Assembly (NCBI RefSeq): GCF_016741855.1
Contig: NZ_JAERRH010000001.1
Location: 62,001 to 126,000, forward strand
DNA: 64,000 nucleotides
Direction: 5' to 3'
Source: Streptomyces musisoli
Lineage (GTDB): Bacteria > Actinomycetota > Actinomycetes > Streptomycetales > Streptomycetaceae
Shown in pieces: positions 43,351-52,288 of the stretch. The notes under the pieces are model-generated. The model did not search any database. It was not told the origin of the DNA and was given only the letters and a program-made list of their open reading frames with translations. Position numbers and translations under genes: made by a program. Numbering within the stretch: the stretch's first letter is position 1; the number at the start of each line of letters is the position of its first letter.

Positions 43351-44143
43351 CGCGGTCCGTCGCACGGCCGGCCAGCAGGTCCCGCAGTTCCCGGGCGTTG
43401 CGCCGGCTGACGGCGAGGACCCGGTCGCCGATCCGGACGGTCAGGTTGCCGCCCTCCACCCGGAGTTCCTCGATCCGGCCGAGGGCGACGAGACGGCTGC
43501 GGTGGATCCGGACGAATCCGCGCGAGCGCCACTGCTCCTCCAGGGTGGACAGCGGTATCCGCACCAGATGGCTGCCGCGGCCCGTGTGCAGCCGCGCGTA
43601 GTCGCCCTGTGCCTCGACATAGGTGATGTCGGCGAGGGGCACGAACCGGGTCACCCCGCCCAGCTCCACGGGCACCTGGTCGCCGACGGCGGGGGCGGCG
43701 GGCGCGAGCACGGCCGGACGGGGCCCCTGCCCGGCCCGGACCAGCTCGGCGACCCGTCGTACCGCCTCGGCGAAGCGCTCCTTGCGCAGCGGCTTGAGCA
43801 GGTAGTCCACGGCCTTGAGGTCAAAGGCGCGCACGGCGAAGTCCTCGTGCGCGGTGACGAAGACCACCAGCGGCGGCGCGGCGAACCCGCCCAGCAGCCG
43901 GGCCAGTTCGAGGCCGCTCAGGCCGGGCATGTCGATGTCGAGGAAGACGACGTCGAAGCCCTGTGTGCCGTCCGGGCCCTCCGCCATGGCCCCGCTCAGC
44001 CGGCGCAGCGCCTCGGTGGCCTCCAGGGCGGGCACCGCCGTACCGACCCGCGGGTCCTCCCCCAGCAGGTACAGCAGCTCGTCGAGCGCGGGTCTCTCGT
44101 CGTCCACGGCCAGGACGCGCAAGGGCACGTCGGTCACCCTCAT
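43343..44143 (-). CDS. LytTR-family response regulator
   Basis: This 266-residue two-domain regulator has an N-terminal receiver with acidic VDDE (13-16), probable phosphoacceptor Asp 69 in FLDIDMPG, a Thr in FVTAHED and Lys in LLKPL. A variable linker (about 130-160) leads to a C-terminal LytTR DNA-binding domain (about 165-262) with VEAQGDYARLHT and FVRIHRSRLVAL. Such regulators usually pair with a 5TM-LYT or other sensor kinase gene. None is adjacent here, so it is an orphan in this window. The target genes are unknown. Confidence 0.93.
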   Translation of the reverse strand: MRVTDVPLRVLAVDDERPALDELLYLLGEDPRVGTAVPALEATEALRRLSGAMAEGPDGTQGFDVVFLDIDMPGLSGLELARLLGGFAAPPLVVFVTAHEDFAVRAFDLKAVDYLLKPLRKERFAEAVRRVAELVRAGQGPRPAVLAPAAPAVGDQVPVELGGVTRFVPLADITYVEAQGDYARLHTGRGSHLVRIPLSTLEEQWRSRGFVRIHRSRLVALGRIEELRVEGGNLTVRIGDRVLAVSRRNARELRDLLAGRATDRVR

Positions 44144-44266
44144 CTCCGGCGGCTCCCCTCGTCCTCGACCGTTCCTCCATGGTGGTCCCGCCGGTCACCG
44201 CCGTCGAGATCACGGACGGCGGTGTGTCCCGGCCGTGACCGGGCCGTGCTCCCCGGGTTGCCGTTC

Positions 44267-45136
44267 CTACTTGAGGCCGCTGAGCATGACGCCGCGGATG
44301 TAGTGCTTCTGGAGCAGCAGGAAGAGGATCAGGACCGGCAGGACGCTCAGGACGAGTCCGGCCATGACGACGGGCATCGTACGGGTCGGGTCGACGTGGT
44401 CCTGGAGGAGCTGGATGCCGACGGGCAGGGTCATCACGTCCGGGTCGGCCGTCGAGACGAGCAGCGCCCAGATGTACTCGTTCCAGGCGTCCACGAAGGT
44501 CAGCAGTCCGAGCGTCACCACGACCGGCTTGGTCTGCGGGACGACGATCCGCCACCACACGGCGAACTCGCCGGCGCCGTCGATGCGCGCGGCCTCCAGG
44601 ACCTCGTCCGGGATCGCGATCATGAACTGGCGCGTCAGGAAGATCCCGAAGCCGTTGACGAGGAACGGCATCGCGAGCGCCACGATGCTGACGGTCAGGC
44701 CCGCCCCGCCGCGCCCGAGCAGGTCGTTGCCGCCCGCGAGCGGCCAGTGCACCAGGATCAGGAAGTGCGGGACGAAGAAGAGGAACGGCGGGAACATCAT
44801 CGTCGACAGCACGAGCCGGAAGACGAAGTCCCGGCCGGGGAAGCGGAGTTTGGCGAGCGCGTAGCCGGCGAGCGACGAGGTGAGCAGCACCGATCCGGTG
44901 ATCAGGGCGGTGGCGACGACGCTGTTGCGGAAGAGCAGCGGCAGGTCGAGCTGATCGACCGCCGCCCGGTAGTTGGACGGGTCGAAGGCCCGGGGCAGGA
45001 ACCGGTACGGCAGTGTGCCGGCCTCGCCGGGCCCCTTGAAGGACGTCATCACCATGTCGAGGAACGGCACCACCGTGAGCACCGCGCCGGTTGCGACCAG
45101 CAGGTACGACAGCCACGGGAAGCGGCGGCGGTTCAT
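44267..45136 (-). CDS. Carbohydrate ABC importer permease, MalG/UgpE type
   Basis: This 289-residue permease has about six transmembrane segments, beginning YLLVATGAVLTVVPFLDMV. The EAA loop reads EVLEAARIDGAGEFAVWWRIVVPQ (about 185-208). The C-terminal LLQKHYIRGVMLSGLK end is typical of CUT1 sugar importers. ATG 45136 overlaps the upstream permease stop as ATGA. No ATPase gene is in this operon, so a shared MsiK-type ATPase encoded elsewhere probably powers it, as is common in Streptomyces. Confidence 0.94.
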   Translation of the reverse strand: MNRRRFPWLSYLLVATGAVLTVVPFLDMVMTSFKGPGEAGTLPYRFLPRAFDPSNYRAAVDQLDLPLLFRNSVVATALITGSVLLTSSLAGYALAKLRFPGRDFVFRLVLSTMMFPPFLFFVPHFLILVHWPLAGGNDLLGRGGAGLTVSIVALAMPFLVNGFGIFLTRQFMIAIPDEVLEAARIDGAGEFAVWWRIVVPQTKPVVVTLGLLTFVDAWNEYIWALLVSTADPDVMTLPVGIQLLQDHVDPTRTMPVVMAGLVLSVLPVLILFLLLQKHYIRGVMLSGLK

Positions 45137-46095
45137 GCGTCCTCCCCCTTGCGCCGGAAGATCCACAACTGTGCCAGGGTGATCGCGAGGACCACCGTGA
45201 ACAGCACGAACGCGGCGGCGCTCGCGGTGCCCCAGTCACCGTGGCTGAAGGCCTGCCGGTACATCTCCAGCGCGGCCACGTCGGTCGCGTCGCCCGGGCC
45301 GCCCTTGGTCATCACGATGATCAGCGCGAACGACTGGAGCCCGGTGAGGAACTGGGTGACGCACACGAACAGCAGGGCCGGGCGCAGCAGCGGCAGCGTG
45401 ATCCTCAGGAAGACGGTGCCGGGGCCGGCGCCGTCGAGTGCGGCGGCCTCGTAGTACGACCCGGGAATGGACTTCAGCCCGGCGGTCAGGACGAGGATCG
45501 CCGAGCCTACCGAGGCCCAGGCCTGGACGACCACGACCGCGGGCAGCGCGGTGTCCGGGTCCTGGAGGAACGCCACCGAGCCGAGCCCGAGGGCGTTGAG
45601 GACGCCGTTGACCAGGCCGCCCGGCTCGTACATGTACTTCCACACGTTGCCGACGGCGACGACGGTCGTGACGATCGGCAGGAAGTACAGGGTGCGCCAC
45701 AGCCCCTGGAAGCGCAGCTTGTCGATGCAGGTGGCGACGAGCAGGGAGCCGGCGAGCGCGAGGGCCACGGTGCCCAGGGCGAACAGCAGCGTGTTGGTGA
45801 GGATCGGCGTAAGGAACGTCGATCCGTCCGCGAAGAGGCCGGTGAAGTTGTCCAGGCCGACCGGGTCGATGTCGCCGAGGTCGAACCCGGTCCAGCGGGA
45901 CATCGACAGCAGCAGCGCGAAGCCGAGCGGCAGGGCCAGGAAGACCGCGAAGAACAGCAGCGCCGGCGCCAGGAAGAGGTAGGCGACGACGGCCTGGCGG
46001 CGCCGGGCCCGGCCGCGGCCGCCGAGGGCGCCGGCGGCGGCCCGCGTGGGGTGCGGGGCCCGCTCGGTCGTCTCCGGCGCCAGGGTGTTCACCAT
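45133..46095 (-). CDS. Carbohydrate ABC importer permease, MalF/UgpA type
   Basis: This 320-residue partner permease has an arginine-rich N-terminus (about 20-35), then about six membrane segments beginning VVAYLFLAPALLFFAVFLALP. Its EAA loop is YYEAAALDGAGPGTVFLRITLPLLRP. It forms the heterodimeric channel with the next gene. ATG 46095 overlaps the stop of the binding-protein gene by 7 bp. The substrate is inferred from the neighbouring muramidase. Confidence 0.94.
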   Translation of the reverse strand: MVNTLAPETTERAPHPTRAAAGALGGRGRARRRQAVVAYLFLAPALLFFAVFLALPLGFALLLSMSRWTGFDLGDIDPVGLDNFTGLFADGSTFLTPILTNTLLFALGTVALALAGSLLVATCIDKLRFQGLWRTLYFLPIVTTVVAVGNVWKYMYEPGGLVNGVLNALGLGSVAFLQDPDTALPAVVVVQAWASVGSAILVLTAGLKSIPGSYYEAAALDGAGPGTVFLRITLPLLRPALLFVCVTQFLTGLQSFALIIVMTKGGPGDATDVAALEMYRQAFSHGDWGTASAAAFVLFTVVLAITLAQLWIFRRKGEDA

Positions 46096-47456
46096 GAGCG
46101 CGCCACCTCCTGGTCGACCTGCCGGCGGGTGGTGCGCAGTGCCTCGTCGACGGACTGCTGACCGGTCCACAGCGCCTCGATGTTCTTCCGCAGCAGCGAC
46201 TTGGCCTGCTGCGCGCCCGGCACGTTGGGCTCCGGCACCGCGTACGCCAGCGCGTCGAGGAACGGGCGCAGGTTCGGGTCGCCGCCCGCGCCGAGGAGCG
46301 TGCGCATGTCGTCGGCGCGGCCGGTCAGGGAGCCGACCGACACCTGAAGCGTGCTCATCCGGGTCGCTCTCGCGCCCTTCGAGGCGCCCTTCACGCCCGC
46401 CTTCCGGGCGTTGAGCCAGCTCAGGAACTGCCAGGCTTCGCGCGGGAACCTGCTGGCCGTGTTGACCCCCAGCATGAAGCCGGTGCAGAGCGTGGCGCGT
46501 TCGTCGTGCGCCTCGGGGACCGGCACGGGCGCGACGCCGACGTCCCGGTAGGCGCTGCCCATCAGGGACTTCAGGCTGCCGGTCCACCAGCCGGCGCCCA
46601 CCACCATGGCCACCTGCCCGGACGGGAACGCCTGGTAGACGTTGACGCCGGGGGCGCTCGCGCCGCGGGTGACGAGGCGGTGCTCCAGTCCGAACACGGC
46701 CCGCCCGGCCGGCGAGTCGATGGCGGTGCTCCTGCCGTCCGCGGCGACGAACCGTCCGCCGGCTGCGTTGAGCAGGGCGAGTGTCTGGCCGACGGTGGTG
46801 GAGTCGTCGTAGGTGGACAGCCCGAATCCCTGGACGAGCGTGTTGCCGTACCGGTCCCGCCGGGCGGTGCGGTAGGCCGTCTCCTCCAGTTCCCGCCAGG
46901 TGTGCGGGGGGCCGGCGGCGCCGGCCTCGCGCAGCAGCCGCTTGTTGTAGTAGAGGGCGTAGGTCTGCATCTCGGTCGGATAGCCGTAGACCTCGCCCCC
47001 GACGGAGGCGGCGCCGACCGCGGCCTCGCCGTAGCCGCGTCTGATCTCCTCGGCGTGCTCGGGTGGGGCGGGGCGCAGGACGCCGGCCCGGACGAGCTGG
47101 CCGTTCCACAGGCAATACGGGTGGAGGATGTCCGCGCCCTGGCCCGCGGCCTGCCGGACCATGAACGTGGTCAGCAGGTCGGTGAACTCGACGGCCTTCG
47201 TCCGCACCTTGACCCGGTCGTGGGTGGCGTTCCACTCGTCGACCGGCCCTTGGAGGGCCGCCTTGAGTTCGCCGCTCGCGTAGTGGGAGAGCAGGGTGAG
47301 GACGATCGGGTCGCCGGGCCGTCCGGTGCCCTGGTGCGGCGCGGCGCATCCGGAGGCGAGGAGCGCCGAGGGGAGCGCGAGCGCGAAGTGACGGCGGCTC
47401 AGGCCGCGTGGGCGGGTCGGTGGCCGGATGACGCCGGTGCGGCGGGCCGGCGTCAT
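46089..47456 (-). CDS. Extracellular sugar-binding lipoprotein, Tat-type signal
   Basis: This 455-residue family 1 solute-binding protein carries a twin-arginine signal (LSRRHFALALPSALLASGC, residues about 20-38) ending in a lipobox with Cys 38, so it should be Tat-exported and lipid-anchored. The mature part has the usual importer-binding fold, e.g. VYGYPTEMQTYALYYNKRLL and SGQVAMVVGAGWW. It should deliver the ligand to the two permeases that follow. ATG 47456 overlaps the acetyltransferase stop as ATGA. Linkage to NamZ suggests a peptidoglycan-derived sugar such as MurNAc, which is inference. Confidence 0.92.
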   Translation of the reverse strand: MTPARRTGVIRPPTRPRGLSRRHFALALPSALLASGCAAPHQGTGRPGDPIVLTLLSHYASGELKAALQGPVDEWNATHDRVKVRTKAVEFTDLLTTFMVRQAAGQGADILHPYCLWNGQLVRAGVLRPAPPEHAEEIRRGYGEAAVGAASVGGEVYGYPTEMQTYALYYNKRLLREAGAAGPPHTWRELEETAYRTARRDRYGNTLVQGFGLSTYDDSTTVGQTLALLNAAGGRFVAADGRSTAIDSPAGRAVFGLEHRLVTRGASAPGVNVYQAFPSGQVAMVVGAGWWTGSLKSLMGSAYRDVGVAPVPVPEAHDERATLCTGFMLGVNTASRFPREAWQFLSWLNARKAGVKGASKGARATRMSTLQVSVGSLTGRADDMRTLLGAGGDPNLRPFLDALAYAVPEPNVPGAQQAKSLLRKNIEALWTGQQSVDEALRTTRRQVDQEVARSW

Positions 47457-48433
47457 CCGGCGGCCTCCCGGCGCATGACCCGGAACCTGCGGGTCGTGCT
47501 GAACCCGCTCTTGCGGTACATGTGGCCCGCCGGGGACCGCTCGCCGGTCCACAGGAACCACGCGGAGTGCGCACGGCGCGCCCGCATCCGTTCCAGGACC
47601 AGGTGGAGGAGGACTTCGCCGAGTCCGGTGCCGCGCATCTCCTCCAGCACTCCGATCGGGCCGAAGCGCTCGTCCACGGACTCGAAGGCGCCGTGCATCG
47701 CCCAGCCGACCATGCGGCCCGAAGGGTCCCGGGCGGCGACGATCCGGTCGAGCGGCGTGCCCGCGGCCAGGCAGTCCCGGATCGTGCACGCCCAGTCGGG
47801 GCCGAAGTGGCCGCCGGCGAGGGCGAGGAGGTCCACCAGGTCGTCGTCGGACGGCGTGGCGAACCGGTAGCCCTGCGCCGTCAGTCCGGCCAGGCGGCGC
47901 GCGACGTCCTCCGGGACGCGGTAGCCGACCAGACCGCGGTCCATCGCCGCCGCCTCGTACAGCGTGCGAAAGCCCAGGGACTCCAGGAGCCCGGCCGCCT
48001 CCGGGTACGCCTCGGCGTCCAGGCCGGGGAAGACGTAGTGCGGGGTGTACGAGGAGAAGTCCACCCGGGTGCGGCCGTGGCGGTGCAGCCAGTCCAGGGC
48101 GTCGGTCAGCAGCCGGCGGCCGAGACCGCGCCCGCGGGCGGCGGGGTCGACGAAGAAGAACGGGATCCAGCCCTGCTCCGGCTCCAGGTCGGTGCCGGCC
48201 ATCGGGCGCAGACGGCGCACGGCGTAGGCCGCGCCGACGAGCCGGTCGCCGTCGACGGCGACCCGGAGTCCCTCCGGGTCGAAGTTGGCGTCGAGCAGCA
48301 CCAGGGAGCGGAAGCGCTCCGGGGTGACGGGGTCGGCCGGCGCGCTGCGGCACCACGCCTCCACCAGCCGCGGTCCGTCGCCCGCGCGGAAGCCACGCGT
48401 CCCGGCCCGGGATGTCGTCGTGCGATCGGTCAT
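47453..48433 (-). CDS. Tandem GNAT-fold acetyltransferase
   Basis: This 326-residue protein has two GNAT units. The first contains the acetyl-CoA loop DPAARGRGLGRRLL (about 115-128), and the second has LEEMRGTGLGEVLLHLVLERM in the C-terminal half. ATG 48433 has AAGGA about 10 bp upstream; a longer reading frame upstream is only tandem repeat. It is coupled to the sugar-binding protein by an ATGA overlap. An amino-sugar or muropeptide acceptor would suit the context but is not shown by the sequence. Confidence 0.88.
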   Translation of the reverse strand: MTDRTTTSRAGTRGFRAGDGPRLVEAWCRSAPADPVTPERFRSLVLLDANFDPEGLRVAVDGDRLVGAAYAVRRLRPMAGTDLEPEQGWIPFFFVDPAARGRGLGRRLLTDALDWLHRHGRTRVDFSSYTPHYVFPGLDAEAYPEAAGLLESLGFRTLYEAAAMDRGLVGYRVPEDVARRLAGLTAQGYRFATPSDDDLVDLLALAGGHFGPDWACTIRDCLAAGTPLDRIVAARDPSGRMVGWAMHGAFESVDERFGPIGVLEEMRGTGLGEVLLHLVLERMRARRAHSAWFLWTGERSPAGHMYRKSGFSTTRRFRVMRREAAG

Positions 48434-48480
48434 CGACGGGGTTGTCCTTCCATACGCAGGTCGCGGACGGCGCCGGCCGG

Positions 48481-48598
48481 GACGGGTGGTCCCGGCAGGT
48501 GGTCGCACCAGGAGGTCCCGGCGGGTGGTCCCGGCAGGGGTTCCGGCACGCGGTCTCGACACAGGGCCCGGCACGCGGTCCCCCGGCGGCGGGGCTCA
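48481..48598 (-). repeat. Degenerate GC-rich repeats after the NamZ gene
   Basis: Between the NamZ stop and the acetyltransferase start, short units of the form TGCCGGGACCACC and GTGCCGGnnCC recur at irregular spacing. No gene or clear terminator was found. It resembles the better-ordered stop-codon repeats elsewhere in the window. Confidence 0.45.
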
Positions 48599-49792
48599 CC
48601 GGTAGAGCAGCAGGTCGTCGCCCGCCCACCGGCCGGGCGGCGCCGCCGGTGCGCACAGCGGCAGCGGGTCGTCGCCCGCGTCGAGGGCGCGCCGCAACCG
48701 GTCGGACCCCCACAGCAGGTCGACGAAGTGGCGGTGCCCGGTGCCCTCCGCGCCGGCGTCGGCGGTGTGCCAGGCGAAGCCGTCCGGGTACAGCCGGCGC
48801 AGCACCGCGAGCATCGCCACCGCGGTGCGCACGGGCGTGAACGCCTGGCGGTCGGTGACGTGGAGCTGGACCCCGCGCAGCGGCCGTCCGGCGTGCTTGT
48901 GGAAGGCCGGTACGAACCACAGATCACGGAAGTGCACTCCGGGCAGGGCGAGTTCGGCGAGCGAGGGCGCGAACCGGGCGTCGATGTACGGCGCCCCGAC
49001 GATCTCGAAGGGCTGCGTGGTGCCGCGGCCCTCCGACAGGTTCGTGCCCTCGAACAGACAGGTGCCGGGATACACGGCGGCGGTGGCGGGCGTGGGCATG
49101 TTCGGCGAGGGCGCGACCCACGGCAGGCCGGTGGTCTCCGCGTCCATGGCGCGCCGCCACCCGACGGCCTCGATCACCGTCAGGTCAGCGGCACGGCCCG
49201 CCGCCCGGGGCACGGCCGAGGCGTTGAGGTGCCGGGCGAGTTCGCCGCAGGTCAGGCCGTGCCGGACGGGTACCGCCGCGCGCCCGACGAAGCTCGCCCA
49301 CTCCTCCTGGAGCAGCGGTCCCTCGCTGACGAGTCCGCCGAGGGGATTGGGCCGGTCGGCGACCACGAACCGCACGCCCGTACGGGCCGCCGAGACCATC
49401 AGGTCGAACATGGTCCACACGTAGGTGTAGAACCGGGCGCCGATGTCCTGGAGGTCGTACACCAGCGCGTCGACGCCACTGTCGAGCAGCAGCCGGTCGA
49501 GGCGCTCGCCGCCGCACCGGTAGGTGTCGTGGACGGGCAGGCCGGTGGCGGGGTCCGTCCGGGCGGCCTCGCCCTCGCCGGCCTGGCCGGTCCCGTGCAG
49601 CCCGTGCTCGGGACCGAACAGGGCCACCAGCCGCGCGCCGGCCTCCAGCAGCGCGGTCGCGGCCGGGCGCAGGTCGGGGAGGACCCCGGTGTGGTTGGTC
49701 ACCAGTCCGAGCCGGCCCGGACCGGCGCGTCCGGGCGACGCGTGCAGTCGCGCGATCCCGGGCGTCACCGCGACGCGGTCGTCCGTGCTCAT
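48596..49792 (-). CDS. namZ: Exo-beta-N-acetylmuramidase NamZ (DUF1343, GH171)
   Basis: This 398-residue protein belongs to the DUF1343 family, shown in Bacillus to be NamZ, which removes terminal MurNAc from peptidoglycan fragments. Conserved blocks are GLVTNHTG, LFGPEHGLHG (with a likely catalytic Glu), VYDLQDIGARFYTY, DRPNPLGG, PSPNMPT and the LFEGTNLSEGRGTTQPFE loop. No export signal is visible, so it may act in the cytoplasm on imported fragments or leave by another route. The gene begins 123 bp after GH65 and likely heads the unit with acetyltransferase and sugar importer. Together they look like a MurNAc salvage module. Confidence 0.9.
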   Translation of the reverse strand: MSTDDRVAVTPGIARLHASPGRAGPGRLGLVTNHTGVLPDLRPAATALLEAGARLVALFGPEHGLHGTGQAGEGEAARTDPATGLPVHDTYRCGGERLDRLLLDSGVDALVYDLQDIGARFYTYVWTMFDLMVSAARTGVRFVVADRPNPLGGLVSEGPLLQEEWASFVGRAAVPVRHGLTCGELARHLNASAVPRAAGRAADLTVIEAVGWRRAMDAETTGLPWVAPSPNMPTPATAAVYPGTCLFEGTNLSEGRGTTQPFEIVGAPYIDARFAPSLAELALPGVHFRDLWFVPAFHKHAGRPLRGVQLHVTDRQAFTPVRTAVAMLAVLRRLYPDGFAWHTADAGAEGTGHRHFVDLLWGSDRLRRALDAGDDPLPLCAPAAPPGRWAGDDLLLYR

Positions 49793-49835
49793 CCTGTGGC
49801 CCCGTCTGCCGGTGACATCTCGAAGCGGTGGACGA

Positions 49836-49865
49836 CATTTATGCGTATGTCCGGGAATTTTGCAA
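49836..49865 (-). promoter_or_regulatory. Possible promoter of the namZ-importer unit
   Basis: On the minus strand TTGCAA (49865-49860) and TAAATG (49841-49836) are separated by 18 bp in an unusually AT-rich patch 44 bp before the namZ start. Confidence 0.35.
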
Positions 49866-49915
49866 TGATTCGCCGCCAGTTCGCGCCACGCCGAACGCGT
49901 ATGCGAGCGAACGTC

Positions 49916-52288
49916 TCAGTCCGGCAGCACCAGCCGGGCGGTCTCACCCGGCCGCACGGGCAGCGCCCGGTCCCGCAGGCGGATGCCGATGGGCGAGCGG
50001 CCGGAGGCCGGCACGTCGATCTCCAGCAGGCCGCTGCGCAGGCGCAACCGGACGCCCCAGTGCCCGCGGTAGCGGATGGTGAAGCCGTACGAGGACAGCT
50101 CGGGCAGCGGGACGGGGTCGAGGCACAGGGCGCCGCCGCCGGTCTCCAGGCCGGTCAGTCCGCGCTGGACGAGGTCGAGTGTGCCGGCCATCGCGCCGAG
50201 GTGGATGCCCTCGCCGGTGGTGCCGCCCTGGAGGTCGGCGATGTCGCCGCGGAGCGCGTCCTGGACGAAGCCCCAGGCGGCGGCGCGGCGGGCGCGGGTC
50301 AGGATCCAGCCGTGGACCAGGCCGCTGAGGGTCGAGCCGTGGCTGGTGCGGTGCAGATAGTGGTCGACGGTCGCGGACCAGGTGTGCTCGTCCAGCGGAT
50401 ACCCCAACCGCTGGAACAGGGAGCGCAGTTCGCGGGAGGAGAACAGGTAGCCGAGCATCAGGACGTCGGCCTGTTTGGACGCCTTGTAGCGGTTGACGGT
50501 GTCGCCCTCCGCCTCCAGGATCCGGTCCAGGCGCCGGATGTCGTCGTACCGCTTGCGGTAGTCGTCCCAGTCCAGCTCGGCCAGGTCGCCGTAGCGCTCG
50601 AACTGGCTGATCACCCCGTCGTGGAACGGGATGCGCAACCGGCGGGAGACCTCCTCCCAGCGGGCGGGCTCGTCCTCGGCCAGACCGGTGTGCTCGGCGA
50701 GTTCACGGCGGCGCGGCTCGGGCAGCGCGTCCAGCAGCTCCAGGGCGCGGGTGAGCACCCAGGCGGCGGTGACGTTGGTGTACGCGTTGTCGTCCAGGCC
50801 GGGCCGGTCCGCGCCGGGGTAGGCGTCGTGGTACTCGTCGGGGCCCATCACGCCCCGGATCCGGTACCGGCCGAGGCGGTCGTCCCAGGTCGCCGAGTCC
50901 GCCCAGAAGCGGGCGATCTGGAGGAACATGTCGGCGCCCTCGCCGTGCCGGAAGTCGGTGTCGCCGGTCGCCTCGCAGTACTGCCAGATGTTGTAGGCCA
51001 CGGCCGAGCCGACGTGGTACTGGAGCCGGGAGTGGTCCGGCAGCCAGCGGCCCGAGTGCGGGTTGAGGTGCAGCTGCTGGGTCTCCTCGCGGCCGTCGCT
51101 GCCGCTCTGCCACGGGTAGAGCGCACCGCGCCGGCCGAGGTCGCGGGCCGCGTGGCAGGCGGCGTCGAGGCGGCGGTGGCGGTAGCGGAGCAGGGCGCGG
51201 GAGACCTCGGGGAGGTGGAGGTTCAGGTAGGGCAGGACGAAGAGTTCGTCCCAGAAGACGTGGCCCCGGTAGGACTCGCCGTGCAGTCCGCGGGCGGGGA
51301 CGCCGACGTCCAGGTCCGCGGTGTGCGGCGAGAGGGTCTGGAGCACGTGGAACAGGTGCAGGCGCAGGATGCTGCCCGCCTCGCCGGGCACGTCGAGCAC
51401 GGTGCGCCGCCACAGCTGCTCCCAGGCCGCGCGGTGCGTCTCCAGCAGTTCCGCGAAGCCGGGCGCGGCGGTGACCCGGTCGACGGCGGCGCGCAGCGGG
51501 TCGCTGATGGCCGGGTCGTGGGAGGTGTGCAGGGCGACGGCCTTGTCGACGGTGACGGCCCGGCCCGGCGGCAGGCTCAGCCGCAGGCGCTGTACGGCGC
51601 GGTGGACCTCGTTCGCGTGGGTGACCGGCGCGTCGGCGGTCAGCCGGCCGGCCAGCCCGAAGCCGATGTCGGAGGTGCGGGTACGGCAGCGCAGCCAGAC
51701 CGTGCCGGGTGCGGAGGTGCCGACCTGGACGTGGGTGAGGTGGCGGCCGTCCAGGTCCCGGTAGCGGGCCACACCGGCGTTGGTGACGCTGCCGTCGAGC
51801 GCGGCTTCCACCTCCAGCTCGAGCGGGTGTCCCGTGGCGGTGAACTCGGTGCGCAGGGCGGCGAGATGGGGCTCGTCCAGGTGGACCAGGCGCAGCTGGC
51901 GGACGAGGAGTGTGCCGTCGTCGAGTGCGTAGCGGGTGCGGCGCTCCAGCAGGCCGGGGTCGAGCAGGAGGACCTGGTGGTGCTCGGTGACGGCGGCGGA
52001 GTCCGGGGTGAGCCAGTTCCCGCCCGCGGGCCGGAAGCGCAGGGGCAGCCAGTTGGGCAGGTTGACCATGTCCTCGTTCTCGACCCGGCGCCCGGCCACC
52101 TCGGAGGTGAGCCGGTTGTAGCAGCCGGCCGCGTAGGTACCCGGGTAGTGGACGTCGTCCGCGGTGCACTCGGGCAGCGCCCCGCGGGTGGCGAAGTAGC
52201 CGTTGCCGAGGGTGCACAGGGATTCCCGCAGGCGTTCCTCCGCGGGACGGTAGCCCTCGTACTCCCAGGTGGGGCCGGTCACCGTCAC
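49916..52288 (-). CDS. GH65 glycoside phosphorylase (maltose/trehalose phosphorylase-like)
   Basis: This is a 790-residue GH65 enzyme. An N-terminal beta-sandwich (about 1-270) precedes the (alpha/alpha)6 barrel with HVFWDELFVLPYL, ALYPWQSGSDGREETQ and the general-acid region GVMGPDEYHD. KQADVLMLGYLF and the HGSTLSGLVHGW loop contribute to the phosphate/sugar site. The family phosphorolyses alpha-linked disaccharides such as maltose, trehalose or kojibiose; the linkage cannot be told here. GTG 52288 overlaps the preceding molybdopterin subunit stop as GTGA, the junction style common in this genome. GTG 52297 and 52282 are also possible. Confidence 0.9.
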   Translation of the reverse strand: MTVTGPTWEYEGYRPAEERLRESLCTLGNGYFATRGALPECTADDVHYPGTYAAGCYNRLTSEVAGRRVENEDMVNLPNWLPLRFRPAGGNWLTPDSAAVTEHHQVLLLDPGLLERRTRYALDDGTLLVRQLRLVHLDEPHLAALRTEFTATGHPLELEVEAALDGSVTNAGVARYRDLDGRHLTHVQVGTSAPGTVWLRCRTRTSDIGFGLAGRLTADAPVTHANEVHRAVQRLRLSLPPGRAVTVDKAVALHTSHDPAISDPLRAAVDRVTAAPGFAELLETHRAAWEQLWRRTVLDVPGEAGSILRLHLFHVLQTLSPHTADLDVGVPARGLHGESYRGHVFWDELFVLPYLNLHLPEVSRALLRYRHRRLDAACHAARDLGRRGALYPWQSGSDGREETQQLHLNPHSGRWLPDHSRLQYHVGSAVAYNIWQYCEATGDTDFRHGEGADMFLQIARFWADSATWDDRLGRYRIRGVMGPDEYHDAYPGADRPGLDDNAYTNVTAAWVLTRALELLDALPEPRRRELAEHTGLAEDEPARWEEVSRRLRIPFHDGVISQFERYGDLAELDWDDYRKRYDDIRRLDRILEAEGDTVNRYKASKQADVLMLGYLFSSRELRSLFQRLGYPLDEHTWSATVDHYLHRTSHGSTLSGLVHGWILTRARRAAAWGFVQDALRGDIADLQGGTTGEGIHLGAMAGTLDLVQRGLTGLETGGGALCLDPVPLPELSSYGFTIRYRGHWGVRLRLRSGLLEIDVPASGRSPIGIRLRDRALPVRPGETARLVLPD

